From Actinomycetes bacterium (lineage in GTDB: Bacteria; Actinomycetota; Coriobacteriia; Coriobacteriales; Eggerthellaceae): a DNA stretch of 10,911 nucleotides. The position numbers were made by a program, and so were the translations under genes. The notes beneath the pieces were generated by a model. The model was not told the origin of the DNA. It saw nothing but the letters and a program-made list of their open reading frames with translations, and did no database searches. This document shows positions 5,084 to 10,911 of this stretch, one piece after another; position 1 is the first letter of the stretch, and every line of letters starts with the position of its first letter. Location of the stretch: positions 1 to 10,911 of the forward strand of contig JAEWYG010000079.1 of NCBI GenBank assembly GCA_023395755.1, given 5' to 3'.

Positions 5084-6481
5084 GTGGCAAAAAGACAAAA
5101 AAAGCAACGGGCTATAAGCCCTTTTGTTGCGCTTGGTGGCCTACTGGGTGTGGTTATTTCGCTTGCCGACAACCCAATGAGCCTCGCTCCTCTCATGGGA
5201 GGAGCACAAGCGACACGCTGGTTTCTGGCAGCTACCATTACGGCATCGGTGCTCGGTTGCTTTGTCTTGGCGGTGTGTTCTCGTAAGCAGTTTAAAGGCG
5301 CTCTTCCTGTCGATGGTGGTGGGCTTGTCGCATCTCTGGGATTATTGATAGGCTGGGCTGCGGGTGTAACCTTTCTCCCTTTGGCGGTGGTAGCTGCTGG
5401 AGGTGCGTTGTTTGGCGGGGGGCTCGCATTTTCTTTCGTGCGCTGGGGTGGTGCTTTCGGTGGCGAGCGGGAGCACGATGCCCTTGTCGATGTGTCCGGC
5501 GCCTGTTTCTTGGCGGCCTTATTGAAGGCTCTGTATTTGGCTCTGAGTGCTGCGGTAGCGTGGGCTGCTGTACCTGTCTTAATTGCAGGTTTGATACTTT
5601 CCTGTTTTATCCCTGCGCCTGCCAACTTTGATTACCCCATGGGTACGTGGAGCGACGCTGTTCAGCGTTTGCGACGGGCAGGGGTGCGCAATTGGCTGCC
5701 AGCAACGGGCTTGATACTCTTGGCTTACATAACCGCATCGGTTTGGGGTGCAAATACGGTGGGTCAGAGCGTTGAGACGGTGTTGGGGGTTGAGAGTTCT
5801 TGGGGGAGTACGGTTGGTTTCGTTCTGGGTGCATTCCTTTTGTATGTACTAGCTCGCAAAACGTCGCGTGATGGTCTTCGTTTGCTATATCGACTGGTGC
5901 CTGTGGTGTTTGTAGCACTCTTATTGTTGGCCTGGCTGCTGGCTTCTGTTACTGGTTTTTTGGGGCAGTTTGCCTTTAATATACCTATTGGATGTGCCCT
6001 GGCTGTTATGGGCTCGCTTTTGTGGGTGCGTCTTGTTGTGCTAGACGATGCCTTAGATGCTCGATTGGTATTCGGAGCCATAGGCGCTTGCTATACGCTA
6101 TTTTTTTTGGTGGTATTTTTGGTATGGCCATTAGTGGGTGATACCCTGATGAGCCTTTTTGCCCGGTTGTTTATGGTGGTGTTCTTGGTGGTGGTGGCAG
6201 TGGTTGCTACGGTGGGCGTACGTAGCGAGGATGTTGAGGCCGATTCTCACGACTTCAAACGCTTGGGCGAAGAGCGTTGTCGCGTTATAGGTGAGCAGGC
6301 GTGTCTATCACCGCGCGAAAACGAGATACTGGTGCTGCTGGCTCAAGGTCGCAGTGCTCCTTTTATTGCTGAAGAGTTATTTGTATCCACGAATACCGTG
6401 AAAACTCATATACGCCGCATTTACACCAAAATGGGTGTTCATTCCAAGGAAGAGCTTCTCGATGTAGTGCATAACGGTTAG
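5084..6481 (+). CDS. LuxR-type transcriptional regulator with a polytopic membrane domain
   Basis: The 465-residue product has about 400 residues forming roughly 11-12 hydrophobic segments. Examples are FVALGGLLGVVISLA, FLAATITASVLGCFVLAVC, LLYRLVPVVFVALLLLAWLL, and a Val-rich last one before VGVRSEDVE. The final ~60 residues are a GerE/LuxR helix-turn-helix: LSPRENEILVLLAQG, then FIAEELFVSTNTVKTHIRR and IYTKMGVHSKEELLDVV. There is no receiver or LuxR autoinducer domain, so the membrane part probably senses the signal itself. This architecture is abundant in Eggerthellaceae, commonly beside flavin reductase genes. The adjacent reductase is the natural candidate target, although it lies upstream across a terminator. 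The GTG at 5084 is chosen because GGGGAGG at 5072-5078 lies 5 nt before it; the frame extends upstream only through a terminator. Ligand and DNA site are unknown. Confidence 0.88.
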   Translation: MAKRQKKQRAISPFVALGGLLGVVISLADNPMSLAPLMGGAQATRWFLAATITASVLGCFVLAVCSRKQFKGALPVDGGGLVASLGLLIGWAAGVTFLPLAVVAAGGALFGGGLAFSFVRWGGAFGGEREHDALVDVSGACFLAALLKALYLALSAAVAWAAVPVLIAGLILSCFIPAPANFDYPMGTWSDAVQRLRRAGVRNWLPATGLILLAYITASVWGANTVGQSVETVLGVESSWGSTVGFVLGAFLLYVLARKTSRDGLRLLYRLVPVVFVALLLLAWLLASVTGFLGQFAFNIPIGCALAVMGSLLWVRLVVLDDALDARLVFGAIGACYTLFFLVVFLVWPLVGDTLMSLFARLFMVVFLVVVAVVATVGVRSEDVEADSHDFKRLGEERCRVIGEQACLSPRENEILVLLAQGRSAPFIAEELFVSTNTVKTHIRRIYTKMGVHSKEELLDVVHNG

Positions 6482-6509
6482 GCGAAGACAATGTTTCAGG
6501 TATGGGAAG

Positions 6510-6538
6510 TTGCTGTCTTGCGGCTCCACTGCCATAAT
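6510..6538 (+). promoter_or_regulatory. Possible sigma70-type promoter before the DUF2156 gene
   Basis: TTGCTG at 6510-6515 and CATAAT at 6533-6538 are separated by exactly 17 nt. The -10 is 5 of 6 to consensus and the -35 only 3 of 6. A start near 6545 would favour ATG 6571 over the in-frame GTG at 6541. Confidence 0.35.
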
Positions 6539-6570
6539 GGGTGCTTTCCTTTCGACGAAATGCGTGGCAC

Positions 6571-7479
6571 ATGGAATTCAGACCTTTGCGATTGACCGAT
6601 AAAGATACGGTCGGTCGGATACTGGCGCCGTTGCGGCGCAACGACTCTACCTTAGGGTTTGCAAACTTGTATTCGTTGCAAGAAAAGTATGGTTTGGAAG
6701 TTTGCTTTCATCACGGGGCGCTTTATATACGACAAACGCGTCGCTTAGGCGATGCGGTGGCGTACTTTCTTCCACTGGGTGAGAGTAATCTTGTGCGCGC
6801 TGCGGCAAACCTCGTCGATGAGGTGCAGCGGGATGGCTGCCCTTTCTGCTTCGTTAACGTCACACCTGAGGAAAAAGAACAGCTGGAAACTCAAAATCCG
6901 GGTGCTTATGCTTTTATGTCCGACCGGGCTTTTGCTGACTATGTATATCGCACACAAGATATTGCTTCTTATGCTGGTCCGGGTTTGGCGAAAAAACGCC
7001 GTGAGGTAAATAAGTTCTATCAGCTCTACGGTGCTCGGGGTATTACGTTTGAGTCAATTAGACCCGAACACCAAGAAGAGTTGCAAGCATTTCAGCAGCG
7101 TTGGTTTGAGGGCAGTCGTCGTCGCGGCACCGATGAGCATCCGTTGGAGTTGGAACATCGTAAGATCTTGCTTGATTTAAACCACTTCCAGGCACTCGAT
7201 CTTGAGGGTATTCTATTGCGTATCGATTCACGCGTGGAGGGTTATGCTTACGGTAGTTTGCTTTCGGGTGGTGCCTTTGACGTTATGGTATTGAAGGGCA
7301 ACCTTGACTACCGTTATATCTGGCGGGTTCTTTTGCGCGAGCAGGCACGGGCGGTTCTCGATCGAGCTGCCTACCTCAATCTTGAGGAGGACTTAGGGCT
7401 TTCCGGTATGCGTGAGAACAAACTGAGCTATCAGCCGTATGCCTTGCTGGAGAAGTTCATCGCCACACCACTTTCGTGA
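6571..7479 (+). CDS. DUF2156 (LPG synthase C-terminal / GNAT-like) domain protein
   Basis: The 302-residue product is a stand-alone DUF2156 protein, related to the soluble acyltransferase half of phosphatidylglycerol lysyltransferase (MprF) but without membrane segments. Visible landmarks are the N-terminal FRPLRLTDKD, LGFANLYSLQEKYG, the Lys/Arg-rich KKRREVNKFYQLYGA, the GNAT-like core EGYAYGSLL with a following strand FDVMVLKGNLDYR, and the C-terminal motif YLNLEEDLGLSGMRENKLSYQP. Proteins of this type may transfer an aminoacyl or acyl group to lipids or peptides; the substrate is not predictable here. ATG 6571 is preferred because the domain begins immediately after it; GTG 6541 is in frame, and neither has a strong ribosome binding site. 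It stands between luxR and rpoB with gaps of 89 and 203 nt and is probably a separate unit. Confidence 0.85.
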   Translation: MEFRPLRLTDKDTVGRILAPLRRNDSTLGFANLYSLQEKYGLEVCFHHGALYIRQTRRLGDAVAYFLPLGESNLVRAAANLVDEVQRDGCPFCFVNVTPEEKEQLETQNPGAYAFMSDRAFADYVYRTQDIASYAGPGLAKKRREVNKFYQLYGARGITFESIRPEHQEELQAFQQRWFEGSRRRGTDEHPLELEHRKILLDLNHFQALDLEGILLRIDSRVEGYAYGSLLSGGAFDVMVLKGNLDYRYIWRVLLREQARAVLDRAAYLNLEEDLGLSGMRENKLSYQPYALLEKFIATPLS

Positions 7480-7486
7480 TACCCTT

Positions 7487-7560
7487 TTGAGGTATTTCAA
7501 CGAGGTGATGCGCCTCAACCGGGAAGAAAATTGCCTTCTATTTCCCCAGTTAAGAGGCAA
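7487..7560 (+). other. Weak stem-loops between the DUF2156 gene and rpoB
   Basis: TTGAGG at 7487-7492 can pair with CCTCAA at 7513-7518, and TTGCCT at 7531-7536 with AGGCAA at 7555-7560. Neither is followed by a T-run on this strand, so they may mark the 3' end of the upstream gene but are not convincing terminators. Confidence 0.25.
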
Positions 7561-7598
7561 AATCAACAAAAAATGTACATAGTTTGTAAAAGTTTTTC

Positions 7599-7627
7599 TT
7601 GACATTAGTCTAATGCCGAAGTATCTT
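7599..7627 (+). promoter_or_regulatory. rpoB promoter, near-consensus sigma70-type
   Basis: The -35 box TTGACA at 7599-7604 is perfect. The -10 box TATCTT at 7622-7627 is 4 of 6 to consensus, and the spacer is exactly 17 nt. An A/T-rich stretch directly upstream (about 7559-7598, with several A and T runs) resembles an UP element, as expected for a highly expressed gene. The leader to the GTG start is about 50 nt. Confidence 0.82.
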
Positions 7628-7666
7628 AAGAAATTGTGATTTTTTGCAGATTTACGGCTTAACTTG

Positions 7667-7673
7667 AAGGAGG
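7667..7673 (+). promoter_or_regulatory. rpoB ribosome binding site
   Basis: AAGGAGG is a full Shine-Dalgarno match 9 nt before the GTG start at 7683. It supports the non-ATG start. Confidence 0.8.
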
Positions 7674-7682
7674 AAAAGCCTC

Positions 7683-10892
<3,210 letters not shown>

Positions 10893-10911
10893 TGCGTCGA
10901 TTCACCTGGAC

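Overview
All genes in this window lie on the + strand. The gene content points to a Coriobacteriia/Eggerthellaceae-type actinobacterium. The main clues are a Tat-exported lipoprotein flavin reductase followed by a LuxR-type regulator with many membrane segments, a pairing that is greatly expanded in Eggerthella and Slackia relatives, and an RpoB of Gram-positive type. The base composition looks intermediate rather than the high GC of Eggerthella, so a lower-GC relative such as Cryptobacterium would fit. This is inference; no species can be named from the sequence alone.

Layout. (1) 3-1077: the 3' part of a SPOUT 23S rRNA 2'-O-methyltransferase (rlmB-like), overlapping or abutting a Rae1/YacP-type NYN endoribonuclease; together they form a translation-related pair. 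(2) 1078-1268: a non-coding gap with nested short repeats. (3) 1269-2877: a two-gene operon of an XRE-type DNA-binding protein with C-terminal membrane segments and a membrane-anchored DUF4097 beta-repeat protein. (4) 2878-3115: a structured intergenic/leader region with several hairpins and an 11-nt long-range complement ending just before a ribosome binding site. (5) 3116-4894: the Tat-lipoprotein FAD reductase, closed by a very strong intrinsic terminator. (6) 5084-6481: the membrane LuxR regulator. (7) 6571-7479: a DUF2156 (GNAT-fold) protein. (8) 7480-7682: the rpoB promoter region with a near-consensus sigma70-type promoter. (9) 7683 onward: rpoB.

The most notable anomaly is at the right edge. 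RpoB is textbook through residue 1050 (nucleotide 10832), then the reading becomes unrelated and stops at 10892, about 80-90 residues short of the normal C terminus. An 18-bp perfect palindrome spans the junction. Because rpoB is essential and the window ends 79 bases later, a contig-end chimera or the edge of a repeated mobile element is the leading explanation, but a real insertion cannot be excluded.

Functionally, the reductase and the membrane LuxR protein look like an anaerobic-respiration enzyme with its sensor/regulator. The XRE and DUF4097 pair looks like a self-contained envelope-linked regulatory module. No stretch over 300 bases lacks a gene. No tRNA, rRNA, CRISPR or complete mobile element was seen.
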